Shown here: in pieces, positions 1 through 13,100 of the stretch | Layout: each line of letters starts with the position of its first letter | Numbering within the stretch: the first letter of the stretch is position 1 | Assembly: GCA_963989385.1 (NCBI GenBank) | Contig: OZ022502.1 | Location: 9,005,001 to 9,069,000 of the forward strand | DNA: 64,000 bases | Direction of reading: 5' to 3' | DNA from: Ctena decussata | Taxonomy: Eukaryota; Mollusca; Bivalvia; Lucinida; Lucinidae | Translations under genes and position numbers: made by a program | Notes under the pieces: generated by a model | Told to the model about the DNA's origin: nothing | The model's database searches: none | Seen by the model: only the letters and a program-made list of their open reading frames with translations

Positions 1-103
1 TGGCCAGTTGATTTTTGTTTTAGTGCCAAACAACTGACATATAAAGGAAACAATGTCAGTGTCCGAATTTACCCGCTGTCCGAAGTTACCCGACTCTCCC
101 CTA
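1..103. mobile_element. Palindromic MITE, family B (right arm only, cut by window edge)
   Basis: Carries the family B right arm ('tgtccgaatttacccgctgt' followed by 'ccgaagttacccgact'), shared with the full copies at 12433, 54972, 55251 and 58782. The left arm lies outside the window. Confidence 0.7.
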
Positions 104-250
104 GTGACGACGGTAAATCAGTTCTAAATGAGTTGACCAGCGCCTGCACCAAATGCACGGTGCTGTTATTTTGGCTGCAGTTGTATTTCTTCTTGTCGTG
201 AAAACAAGCCATGAGTTGTTTTAACAGCAGTTTAGTAATAACTCTAGTTC

Positions 251-581
251 ACAGGGTATAATCGATTCCGCCAATTTTCGCTTCCTGCAGAGACTGTCCG
301 TCATATTTGGCTTCCGCCGAGACTGTCCGTGAACTCTTGCTTCCTGCCGAGACTTCTGTACATGATAAATGGCTTCCTGCAGAGACTGTCCGCGTGATTC
401 TGCTTCCTGCCGAGGCTCTCGGCAGGAAGCAGAGTCACGCGGACAATCTCGGCAGGAAGCAGAATCACGCGGACAGTAGTCTCTGCAGGAAGCAAGAGTC
501 CGCGGACAGTCTCGGCGGAAGCCAAATATGATGTACAGTCTCTGCAGGAAGCGAAAATTGGCGGAATCGATTATACCCTGT
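251..581. mobile_element. Foldback element with tandem-repeat arms
   Basis: A ~330-bp palindrome centred near 416. The outer ends are acagggtataatcgatt and its reverse complement. Each arm holds several degenerate copies of a ~30-38-bp unit built on 'cttcctgcmgagactgtccg'. Open frames on both strands here simply follow the repeat. This is not a gene. Confidence 0.8.
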
Positions 582-840
582 GTAGTTGTAAAACAAGAGT
601 TGTTTATGGACACATGGAGAAGTAATCTTATTATGTTTTCGACGTAAAAGAGCGTATCATATCCTATTTAATCATTTAAAATATAGCTGAACACCATCTT
701 AATGTAGTCAGTGTCGCCCTAAAATGAGTTTTCAGATACATTTTTTTCTGTTCTTTTCTTTTTTTTACGCCTCCTATCTCAAAGTTTATCTTTGCACATC
801 GATGCATTTTTTTCATTATTGTCATTGTTGAACATTGCAG
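582..840. other. AT-rich intron sequence
   Basis: AT-rich DNA with a pyrimidine tract near 740-765 and again near 808-820, leading to the cag acceptor at 838-840. No exon for the start of the death-fold domain is visible here. Confidence 0.5.
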
Positions 841-1156
841 GTTCTGTTTTTAATGACTGAAAAACTAGGATCTCATTATGAAATGTTGAGATCCAGCGAT
901 GACCCCATGGATCTGTTCGCAGTCTTGGAGAACAACTTCACAGAACCTGATGCCATGGTGATTCTGAAGCACGTGCTGGCGGCATTTGGCTACCATCCAC
1001 AGTTCAGTAATCACAGCTTTGAAGATATGATAGAGGTCTACGAGCGGAAAACCAGAGAAGTGGAGGAAAGTTTTAAAATCTACAGAGATGCTAATTTTAT
1101 CGGGAGACGAAAGGAAATGGTCGACATCCAGAAAAGTCTTAGTTCAGATATGAAAG
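841..1156 (+). CDS. STAND gene exon 1 of 9 visible: DED-like domain and NB-ARC entry
   Basis: The exon follows a cag acceptor (838-840) and ends before gtatat. It opens in phase 0. The pattern DLFAVLE, then an ILKHVLAAFGY helix and an IEVYE helix, matches the second half of a death-effector domain; the first helices should lie on an upstream exon outside the window. The exon closes with FIGRRKEM, the typical segment just before the NB-ARC P-loop. An in-frame ATG at 853 could start translation if the upstream exon were noncoding, but it would cut the death fold short. A CARD or generic death domain is the alternative. Confidence 0.8.
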
Positions 1157-4100
1157 GTATATGAGCCGCGACACGAGAAAACCAACAAAGTGGTTTTGCG
1201 ACCAGCTCAGACTCAGATCAGCCTGGGCATCTGCCCAGTCTGATCAAACTCTTTGCTAAGCGCTCAAAGGGTAGCTAAGGGTCTCAGTTACCTCAATGCG
1301 GACAGTGAAGACTCTGATCAGACTGGGCGGATGCCCAGGCTGATCTGAGTCAGGGCTGGTCGCACAACCACATTGTTGGTTTTCTCGTGTCGTGGCTCAT
1401 ATGTAGTATAAGCTTGTATTATCTGTGCATTGTTTTGACCCAATGATATTTCGTGGCTGTGCCCAGATTTCCGGGTCACATCCTGGGGTGATCGTTTTCT
1501 TGGGATTTTAAGATAGAATCCCTGCGTTTCATTTGATGTTGATCTTGTAAAATGTTGATCATTCGGACGGCCTTGTTTTTTTTCTAGGGTGTTGGCGTTA
1601 CAAGTGGGGTTAGTTTATATGATGATTATGATTCGTAATGATTTCTGGGTGAAACTTCTTTGCTGGCTGCTATGATGAGGAAAATGAAACCGTTTACCGT
1701 GTCGGTAAATAGTTTTGTAATTATCCGAGTTTCGGTTGATTAAAATGATAATAATGATAATATCAACACACGATATTTACATTTATGTTGCAAAATTTGG
1801 TTACTTTTTGTTTTATCAGATAAACCATGCAACATCATACAGGGAACCTACATTATGCAAAAAGCCATGGAAAATTTTCTCGGGGGAGATCCCCTGAAGA
1901 AGGGTTTATATCCCTCTCGTGCTCTCCCCTTCGTACTCTGGACCCTCTGGGAACGTTTTTTGTGTCCCAGTTGCCGGGACAGTTTGAAAAAGCCGACGAC
2001 GCCTCTGCGTGCTACATTTTTTACAATTGTTCAGTGTACACTGTATCGTTTTTTGCTTGTCTAATGGATATACGTAAACCAATCGGTGGAAAGCCTTTTA
2101 TGTCTTTAAAGTTTCGAGACAATAAGTTATCTTTACACTTTAGCCTGTCTTATAGGCACCATCTGTTAGCGAATCCTCTTTAAAAGCAAACATCTCGTAT
2201 TCCGAAGCAGCATTTTCAGTATTAACCCGTATCAAGCAAGCACCTGTCTTGAGCAAGCGGGTCCTGCGTTTCCCTCCGTTGTTTTTTCAAGACATGCTTA
2301 ACTGTATTTAATCTTATTAAATTTTAGGGATATGGATTTGTGGTCAAGGTGGTATGGGTAAAACAACACTAGCCAATGAAGTATGTTACAGATATTTTAT
2401 CAACAGAAATGTCAAGACCGTGAACGTCAATCTCAAGTAAGACTGGCCACAACAGATTTAACAGTGCTCCAGATAAGAAGGGGAAACAGATGTCTAAAAC
2501 ATATGCTGCTACCTCTCATTAGAACCACCGTCTCGCCGAGACGGTTCTACTAAGCGGTTACAGCATATACATGTATTATTATTGCGAAATAAGAAAAAAT
2601 ATTAGCCGCGACACGACAAAACCAACAATGTGGTTGTGCGCCCCGCGCAGACTCAGATCAGCCTGGGCATCCGCCCAGTCTGATCAGAGTCTTCGCTGTC
2701 CGCATGGAGGAAGCTTAGACCATTAGCTACCCTTTAAGCGCTTAGCGAAGAGTCTGATCAGACTGGGCAAATGCCCAGGCTGATCTGAGTCTGCGCGGGG
2801 CGCACGACCACATTGTTGGTTTTGTCGTGTCGTGGCTCAATTATCTTAGAACGATCCTAAAAAACCCAACTAACCTGGAGCGCTGCTATAGATGGTTCAG
2901 GATAACGTCATCTAAACGTACGTGCTGTAATAGCTTCTTAAAAGAAGGATGTCAAATAAAACCATGGCCTTTACAGATTTTGGTATTCTTACACAATAAA
3001 CTTCGTTTACCAGAGAATTGCTCATGCAGAAGTGTATGTCGCTTTGCTTCTGCAAATTGTTCTTTTTATCGAGTAGTACAGCAAAGAACTGTCCTATTTG
3101 TCAAATTTGATAAAAGAAAAAAAAACATGCCGGCTCTTTCATTATGGAACATTTAACATTAACATCTGTGAATATACATCATAATATATAGGAACGACAA
3201 AGATGGAACGAAAAACAAATAATTTCTAAGAAAATAAATACATCAGTTGAAGTAGTGGATTGACAATAACATAGATGCTTATTTTCAGTGTTTAACGTTT
3301 GTTGCAGCCCTAGGTTGATGTTAACGATCTCCGCCTCGCGTTGGTCATTAGAGACACACTTTTCAGCCTATATGAGACGCGTGGCCCCTCATTATCACCT
3401 CCAATTAATATACCCTTTTTCAGCTCCTTACATCCACCAATACGGCGGAAGAAGTTTCTCTTTAGTTTGTTGGTTTGGGTCTGATGGCTTTTTGATACAC
3501 TTTTCCACTCTGTATCGAGCCGTGTCCCAGAGAGAGGGATACAGAAAAGAGATGTGATAGGGGAGAGAAAAAATGTCCAAACAACTCCCACCCGCACCTA
3601 CTGCAAGCACAGCAGGACGTTGCCCTTTGCCGTACTATTATCCAAAGGTTTCTCTTTGGGACCACCGTGCTGATTCCTCATCTCAAACATGCACATTACA
3701 CATAATCGGTCATTAGGGTGTTATGTAATCCAAATTGTGCCTTTAACATCAACCTCGGAACAAGCGCTAAAGACATAATTCTTGTTTATTGGGTGTCATA
3801 ATCCTATTATGCAACAGTCCAGTGGCACTGCTAGTTTATCAAAGGAAATACCCCATCTCACACAGATGATGACATTACAGGGCCATTAAAAACATTATAT
3901 CACTTTTTGGCTTACTTTACATATCCCTTTAAAGACAAATATTTTCCTTTACTTGCTGCCATAATCCTATTATTCAACAGCTCATGAAATGATATTTCAT
4001 TAATGACATAAAAGGGCCATAAAACCGCCGGGAACGCATGATGTGTTCTATATATAAGAGAATAAACGTATTTTAAAGCCTTAAGCCCGTATTTACTTGA

Positions 4101-7100
4101 CGATTATTATCCCACAACAATACATGTATATATATAGAATTATATGAGACACTTGATACTTTTAGCGGAATCCCAGCGGGCACATGACGTCAAAATGACG
4201 TCACATTGACGTCGATGCGACGTCATTACGTCGCATCGACGTCAGTACGACGTCATTTCAACGTCATGTGCCTGCTGGGATTTCTTATTGTTTTAAAACA
4301 AATGCGCAAGTTAAAAAATCAATGCTATGCAAATGTTTTGCTATTCTTAACAAAGCTATTAAGGGCTTTTTAGCTTAAAGAAGAAATTAATTTTGATATA
4401 GAGAACACATTTTTAGGGAGTTCGGACCGCTTTTACCACATAACCTTTGATTCCGACTGATATTTACTTTACTCTCTCCAGCAAATAGCTGTTAAACCTA
4501 AAAAGAACACATATCAAATGATCCGCTGCACGACTAAACCAACAAAGTGGCATGTGCACCCAGCGAAGACTCATATCAGCCTTGGCATCCGCCCAGCTGT
4601 GCACTTGCAGGGTGGATAAGGGTCTAAGCTAGCTCCATGTGGACAGATAAGACTCTGATTAGACTGGGCGGATGCCCACGCTTATCTGAGTCTTCAATTG
4701 GCGCACATGCCACTTGGTAGGTTTTGTCGTGTCGCGACTCTAATACACATAATTACTTCCATGAGTTTTAAGTAAATCTTGGCCCGAGAGCTATAGACTG
4801 TGAGAAAACAAAGGTTGCTCATTATTTTTTCACAAATGAGCCACGACACGAGAAAACCAACAATGTGGTTGTGCGCCCAGCGTAGACTCAGATCAGCCTG
4901 GGCATCCGCCCAGTCTGATCAGAGTCTTCGCTGTCCGCATGGAGGTAGCTTAGACCTTTAGCTACCGTTTAAGCACTTAGTGAATACTCTACTCAGACTA
5001 GGCGGATGCCCATGCTGATCTGAGTCTGCACAGGGCGCACAACCACATTGTTGGTTTTCTCGTGTCGCGGCTCAAATATGTTTCTATAGGGGGAAAGATG
5101 TGGCTGCAGACGTTGCCCGAGAAATGTTGATGGCTATGCAAGAATACTCCACGACGTCAGATCCAGAAATGTTGTTTTCACAGGCGGTGACCTCTGCCCA
5201 ACAATTGGCAGGATCAGGTATAAATGAAAACCCACCTTAGGCAACGTGTGAAAAGTAAAATTCTAATCAGCCTGCGCATCAGCTCATATATCAGATTTTT
5301 TTGTTTTAATGCCCCCGCCATTTTTAATTGGGGGGGGGGGGGCATATAGTATCACCGCTGAAACGAAAATGCTTTCCGTTCGATATCTTTTGAAACCATT
5401 GGTGTATTATTGAATTCATATTTTATACACAGGTATATAATTATAAAATACAGGTCTATTTCGATTAAGGGTAAAATATGTCTATTATTGCGGGAGTTAT
5501 GGCCCGTTTTTTACCTCATTTTGTATGAAAAAATGGTAAAATGCTTTTCGTTCATTATCTTTTGGAAACATTGGTGTATAGAATTCATATTTCATATACA
5601 GGTATATAATCATTAAATACAGGTAAAATTCGATTTAAGGTAAAATCCGTCTATAATTGTGGGAGTTATGGCCCTTTTTCTACTTCATTTTGTATAAAAA
5701 AATGGTTTCCGTTCATTATCTTTTGAAATTGGATTCATATTTTTTACACAGGTATATAATCACAAAATACAGGTCAAGTTCGATTCAGGGTATTTCCGTC
5801 AATTATTATGGGAGTTGTGGCCCTTTTTCGACTTTATTTTGTATAAAAATGGTTTCCGTTCGTATCTTTTGTAAACATTTATACATTGGATTCATATTTT
5901 ATACACAGATATATAATTATAAAATACAAGTCAGGTTCAATTTAGGGTATAATCTGTCAATTACGTTTTTAGTTATCGCCCTTTTTCAACTTCATTTCAT
6001 ACAAAAAATGGCTTCCGTTTGTTAGTTTTTGAAAAGTTACTTGTTTCCGGGCTATTTCTTTTGGAAATATGCATGGCATCCATTCCCCCCCCTCCCCCCC
6101 CCCCCCCCCCCCCACACACACACGCACACACTTCTCTTAATCCGAGAAACACAATACATCTGCCTAAGGAAATTAATAAAACATGTACCACACAAGTCTG
6201 CCTTTGTGAGCCTAGTTATGCCAGTACCTTACACAAGGCGCCATCTTACTTAGGGCACTAGGCGGGGGCATCCGTGTCCTATGGACACATAATGAGACTC
6301 CCCAGATTGCATATTCAATTCAATTCAATTCAATGATTTATTTACGTGTCACCTTATGTACAAGCAAACGTTAAACATATATACATTACATGATAAAAAG
6401 TACATAAGCTACTCTAAAAAAGAGTTATGAGACACGATGGCTTACATATAAAAATATGAAACGCACATTATTTGTATAAAAAGCGTCTCCGCCTGTCTAA
6501 GATGTCTTTACAGGTTTTGGCAACAGTCTTTATCATTTCTGTCAAGGAAAACAGAAAAATAAGTTTTTCTTCATCAGTTAAAAAATAAAAGCCGGGGTTT
6601 ATATTACATGCTTGACTAAACATTTCGAGTTGCAGATCTTCGTAAAGAGGACATTTTAAGAGAACATGCTGCTCTGATCCCACTGTTGAATGGCAATTAA
6701 AACAAGTTCGCTGATTTACCGCTAAATTTTCATGTCTACCTGTTTCAAGTCTAAGGGGAGCAACTCCAGTTCTAAATTTTGCTAACGAACTGCGCCAGGA
6801 AACTGGCATCAACACTTTAACGTACGATTCCGTTTCAAAGTCTGTTTTATATGTCCTATAAGTACGTAACTTATTTTGGCCGTTTCCTCGTCTTGCATGT
6901 TCTCTGTTGAGTTCATTTTTCCATTTATCTGTATAAACGTTCATATACTGTTTCTCAAAGAGTTTTATAACATGTCTAGTACTATAATTATTGTCTACGA
7001 AATGGGAACAATTTTTGTCTCTAAATGCTTTTGAAGACGAAAATACCAATTTTTCGTTCTTGTTTTTTTGGATTCTGCCCAACGATATACTTGTAATTCA

Positions 7101-10100
7101 GTCTATTTACATCCATAGCTTTCAATCGCCCCCATAGCCTTATAACACAGTTCCACTGACGGACTTCTGAGGGGATCCAGCCCATATCTCCTTCCACTGC
7201 TGCATTGTGGGTAAATTTGCCTACGCCAAGGAAATAATCTGCATGCTCGATGTTGCACTGCGTTGACGCATGAAAATTCACGAGTGCCCCAAATTGCAGC
7301 ACCGTAGCTGATCACCGAGTTCTCTGTAGAATCATACAATCTGGTAAAAGTCCCAAATGGAAAACCTCCATAAGATTTAGCCTTCGCAATAAGTAAACCC
7401 AACGCTCGACTTGCAGCCTGAGCTACCGCCTTAGCTATGATACTGTAGTCTAAACGTTCGTGTAGTATTAGTTCCAGATATTTATACTGTTGTGCTAAAT
7501 CCAAGTGTAGGTCACCGCATGAAAAATGGAAGACTGAACGCGAGGATGATGGCCTTCTGAAATGAACAATTTTCGACTTATCTTTATTTATTTTCAAACA
7601 GTTTCTTTCGCTCCAACGATGAAGGCAGTTCAGAAGGGACTGCAACTCTTCCGCAGTGTCCGCGAAAAGAATCACATCATCTGCGTACAAAAGTATACAA
7701 ATTTTCTAATTTTCTATTTCTATTCCAGTATTTAGCAATTTCATTTCGCCAATCAGATCGTCAATGTATAAATTAAACAATAACGGGGAAAGTAAACACC
7801 CCTGTTTCAAACCGCATTTGACGTCGAAAAAGTACGTTGATATGCCATTTACACGTACACAACTTTTTACAGTCTTGTATAACGAACATATGGCGTTGTA
7901 TAAACGGCCGCATAAGCCCATATGTTTCAGTTTAGTCCATAGCATATGCCGTGGTATCGAATCGTATGCTTTGGAAAAGTTGATAAAAGCGACGTAAAGG
8001 TCTTTTTTCATAGACTTACGGGTCTCTATTATGGATGTCACTGTAGATAAATGATCCAGCGTACTTCTTGATTTTCGAAATCCATTTTGTTCGTCACGTA
8101 ACAAATTGTTTTCGTCAACCCAATCCTCTAGCCTTGAGTTTAAAACTCCACAATAAAGCTTATAGCATGCAGGCGCCAAACTTATTCCTCTATAACTTAG
8201 CGGATTTCGTGTATCGCCCGTTGATGACTTCGGTATTGGGGATATAATTGAAAAATTCCAGTCTTCGGGTATAATACCTGTACTAAAACATATAGAAAAA
8301 AGCCTGTAGAGAATATCAATAGCAACATCATTTTTTAACACCTCCGTCGGAATTTCGTCCAATCCGGCACATTTTCCCGTCCTTGCGCGAGAAATTACCT
8401 TTCTAACGTCGTTCCGAGTGATTTCTGAATTAAAATCAAATTCAAATGTGGATCATCGTCATTTTGTGCTATGTTTGACGTCACATTAACGGGATTAAGC
8501 AAATCTCTGAAACTGTTTTTCCATTTTTCAAGAACAGTTCTACTATTCCGAGTTATTTGCCCATTAATCTCGACCTCCATCGGAATAGTTTTACGCCTTT
8601 CATTCCCTACTCCGAGTTTTCCAATGGTTTTCCAGAATTCCTGCGAGTTAGTTTTGTCCAAACTATCAATATTAGTTTGCATTTGAAACCAATAATGTCT
8701 TTTAGTCCGTTGTTCAGCCTGATCGAAATTCTTACGCAGAGAAAGGTACACTGTTTTTAGTTCAGTTTTTCTCCCTCCAGTTTCATTTCGCCATTTTTTC
8801 TCTGCCGAGCACATATTATTCCACAGGTTAGATAGTTCCTCTGTCCACCTAGGTTTCCGAGAACGACGCCTTTTATTTGACGTCGCACTATCTTGTAGAC
8901 GAACTCGTTTGGGGTTCAATTTTCCATTCATCTCCATCTTAACCACAGATACGAAGTTCGAATACATATTATTTATGTCAGTTTGTGATTTACTACTCGA
9001 CTCCAAACGTAATATAGTTTCATTTAGTCTTGACTGGCAGTCAATCGACCGCATGAAATCTAACGGTATGGACTTCAAGTCATAGCGAATAAATTCAGCA
9101 CAGTTATTATGCTGTTGTGAATTGTCTACATAATCCATGAATGGAATGTCTATACTCCATGTCAACAAAGCATGATCAGGTACAGACGTACGGGGGTCAA
9201 TCGTCTGAAGACATCCTGCCATATTAACTAGCTCCCGAGGACGTATCACATTAAACGAATGACAATTTTTTATATTTTCATATCCTACTAAACAGTAATC
9301 TACAACCGACTGCCCCTGAGACGTGAAACAGGTAAAATCATTTTTGTCATAATTACGGCCATTTAACATACAAAAAATTCACATTGATCAAGAAATCAAT
9401 AAATAACTCGCCATACCTATTACATCTACAATCAATTACATTTCTATCTGATAAAATATCTACTCCCGCAATATAATCCTCCATATCTGAGCATCTACTG
9501 TTAAAATCACCACAAATAAACTGTATTGCATTATTCTGGTATGTATAAATTTGGGTTATCAATGTATCAAAAAACTCATTTGCATTTAAGGCTCTAGTAG
9601 AGTTCTCTGGTGTTCAATAGCAAACACAAATACAAAAACAGTCATTTTTATCTTCAATGCGTTGAAATTGTAACCACAAAATTCCTTCGTACTCGTCATC
9701 TAAAACAGTTACGTTAAAAAGGTTCATTACATCGTCTCTAATTAAAAAGCCGACGCCTCCTGAGCCGACCCTTGCATTCACATGTAACGATTTGCGGTTA
9801 TTTCCGAACCAGTGGTAACCATCCAAGTCTATTTTACTATTTCCTACTAAATGAGTTTCGGCTTAACCAATTATTTGAAGATCTGCAAAATTAAGACATG
9901 ACGAACGTAAAATATAATTGTCTGAATTTTTATCAACCCTCCACCCCCTAATGTTCCAAAACCCTGCTTTTAACTAACGGGGAGATCTACCATAAGAACT
10001 TCTTGGGTTATTTCTGTTTCTATTATCATAGTTAGAACGAGCATTGTCTCTATTTTGCCTTGCATTTTCACTTGCGCGAGTACCCCTGTCACGTGCACTG

Positions 10101-13100
10101 TTATCTCTGGCGTGGTCATATGACCTGTTCCTCGCTGCGCGTCTGTCGTTACCCGGGGAACTCTCCCTTTCACGTGATCGGCTATTGTCACGTGAACCAC
10201 TCCTATCCAATCGACGACGCTATCTGGAAGACTGCACCTCCCAGCCATTGTTATTTTGTCCCAGCCCACTATCGCTCTCGTCACGGTCCTCACGGTGATA
10301 ATCAGCTGATCTGGGGAAAACCCGAGAGCCCCGAAACTCGAGTTTATCCTCTCCAATAACCGACACAATGTTTCTCAAATTAGAAGTCTGTATTCTCTGC
10401 TGAAGAGGAACGTCTGGCTCGACATAAGCCTGCTCATATTGTTTGCTCTTTCTCAAGTCCCGCTTATTTTTCAACACTTTCGCAACATCCTGCTCCGACT
10501 TGCATGTAGCGACGATAACACCGGGCTTATTATTTCTACTGGGTTTTCGTTCCGCAGAATCAACGCTGACGTCACTGATTCGGAGACCATCCTTTATCAT
10601 ACCATTGACCCGGTTTCTCACATTTTCGCCGCTTCTCTCTACCATATTTCTCACAATAAAGTTCTTTTTACACGGACTAGAGTGACCGTTACATAGATTA
10701 TTGTCTCGGCTCTCAACTGTCACTAAACGGTCTGTGAGTTTGGTGATTTCTGAACGAAACTCCTCCTTTACTTGACCTATTTTGGCCTCGCACACCTTCA
10801 GCATACTGTCACTCAATTTTTTCTCAAGGCTATTCTCCATTTCTACGAATTTTCTTTCTATATTTCTATTGATGTCCTTTATCGCCGTCATTAATGAGGA
10901 CAAAGTAATGTTACTCACGTCATCTGAAATCTCGATAGTATCCAAATTAGACCCACATTCCATCTTATCAGAATTTTTTGAACTGGACGCCATTTTGTCA
11001 CGCACACTAGCACAAAGGAACAAAGGCCAAGAGTTATAAATCAAATCGTCAGAAAACCACAAAAGCACGGTAATCTCCACGAAAACAATTTATAAAATGA
11101 TTCTAAGATAGTTATTCCAGGTTATAGACACCGTCTTGATAAGAAATTTGTTCGTTTTACTATAAAATTCTTTTAAAACGTTACACCGGTGTGAATGCAC
11201 TACAAGCCATGTCACGTGCTCATAACCTCATCCCCCCTCCCCCCCCCCCCCCCCCCCCCCACACACACACGCACACTTCTCTTAATCCGAGAAACACAAT
11301 ACATCTGCCTAAGGAAATTAATAAAACATGTACCACACAAGTCTGCCTTTGTGAGCCTAGTTATCCTACAAGTGCCAGTACCTTACACAAGGCGTCATCT
11401 TACGTAGGGCACTAGGCGGGGGCATCCGTGTCCTATGGACACATAATGAGACTCCCCAGATTGTATATGTGGAAAGGGAAAACTTGCTCAAACTGAGTAA
11501 ATCTCATGCAGATATTAGCCTTGCCTTTTCGTTTATGCAGTAAGGTACATTTTCACGAGACACTAATCTGACTACAAGTATTTTCAGGTTTAGAGAACAC
11601 GAAATTGATTGAAATTACATATCACTGACTCGATTTTCTTATAAATTCAAATTCTGTTTTATTACCAATGCAACTCCTACCAGGAAATAAGAAAACATAT
11701 ACATGCAAAGTATGCTTCCAAAGAACATCACTCGGAACTTGATGCCTTCCTTGTAGTAGAGTAAAAGTGTTCGAGAACACTTTCAGGATAGACAACTCTT
11801 CCGTTTTCATCCTTGCCTCCCGTCTCATTAGGGTCTACTCTTAAAGGAACGAATTTGTTCCAAAAATTGCTCCCTTTCAGAAGGTGTATGTTGTCCAGGG
11901 TACCAACAGTAAATCACACAAAAAAAGATGTTTCTCTTTGATAGAAAATGGCGAAAAAGCACGGATAATGGAAGGCAATAATTTTTCAGTTTCGAGTATT
12001 TGGCCTTTTCGGTGTCAACAATTTCTCTTTTTTTAATCAGTTCTATGTTGCCAACATCTATCTTCTTAAGAGCGAAGTATTTTCTGCAGTTAAAGGTTAC
12101 TTTATTTGAAAATATTTTTATTTTACCAAGGAATGGTATACTTTCATTCTTACTTTGCCCCTATGTACAAATGGCGCTCAAGCGTGACGGTAGAGCCAAA
12201 CATCTTAATTTAGACATTTGGTTTTATTCCATGTCCTCCACACACATGCGAAATCTGACAGTTTTATTGCAGTGGAAATCATGTCACTGAAATTAATAGA
12301 CGTATTTTTATTGTAGGCACAGAAACAATTATTCTTCTAGATAGCATTGAAGACACCTTACAAAATGACAAAGAACGTACATGCGACTTATTGGTGAAAC
12401 TGCTGCAAGGACTACCGCCAACTGTGAGTACTATGGTAAAGTCGGGTAAATTCGGACAGCGGGTAAATCCGGACAGTAACATGTTTTAATTTATATATCA
12501 GTTGTTTAGAATTCAAACAAAATTAACTGTGCAAAGACTGAAAATCCTGATGAGACGGCTGATTATAAGCCGTCTCATCTTGATTTTCACTGTTTGCAAT
12601 GGTATGCCCGAATTTACCCGCTGTGCGAAGTTACCCGACTTGACCCTACTTCCGTCGTGAAACATCATTAGGTCATCAAAATTATTCCCGTAAAACAAGT
12701 TAAATATGTTCTATAAAAGGGTTATCCTTTGGAAGCAAGGATCACACCAAAGAACTGAAAACTGTCGAGTGTACAAGTTTTCTGGGCCAGACTAGCTAGT
12801 TTCGGCCAATTAGGCCTCATCAGTGACCCTCAAATATTTTTAAAGTTCTACAATGGAATCAATGATCCCAAAGGACTAGAAAATAAAATCTACACTATGA
12901 TGAAGGGCAGGGAGACTTTTTACGGTGACCACACAGTCCCAATCACCAGCTGTAGTGAAGTTCAATATGTTCTATAAAAGGGTTATCCTTTGGAAGCAAG
13001 GATCACACCAAAGAACTGAAAACCATGCTAAACGTTCCAAAGCGTATTTTTATACTTCTGATGTGGTTCGTTTTTTCCATATTAACACTTTCGACAATCT

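Larger units (their letters stand above)
6310..11228 (-). mobile_element. Decayed non-LTR retrotransposon (CR1-like LINE), nearly full length
   Basis: Read on the minus strand: an ORF1 with coiled coil and basic tail (10993 to 9974), an APE-type endonuclease (~9966-9200), a reverse transcriptase with a YADD catalytic box (near 7690-7676), a C-terminal CX2CX8HX4C zinc-knuckle domain (6468-7082), and a 3' end of short attga repeats (6310-6334). Those short tandem 3' repeats instead of poly(A), together with the ORF layout, suggest the CR1/L2 side of the LINE tree; the clade is not certain. At least three in-frame stops and four frameshifts make it inactive. It lies in intron 3 of the STAND gene, antisense to it. 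Confidence 0.9.

Noticed and set aside
221..613. A 130-codon minus-strand protein with Cys/Arg repeats
   Set aside because: It follows the tandem units of a foldback palindrome, and similar frames appear on both strands; no domain or splice context.
5997..6261. Proline- or glycine-rich peptides on both strands
   Set aside because: Translations of a C/CA low-complexity run; repeated at 11191, 40020 and 63736 for the same reason.
7764..7997. Plus-strand gene overlapping the LINE
   Set aside because: Shadow frame antisense to the reverse transcriptase region.
5090..12423. Extra STAND exons between exons 3 and 4
   Set aside because: Exons 3 and 4 join in phase and the residues expected between the post-P-loop helices and Walker B fit without addition; all sizeable frames between belong to repeats or the LINE.
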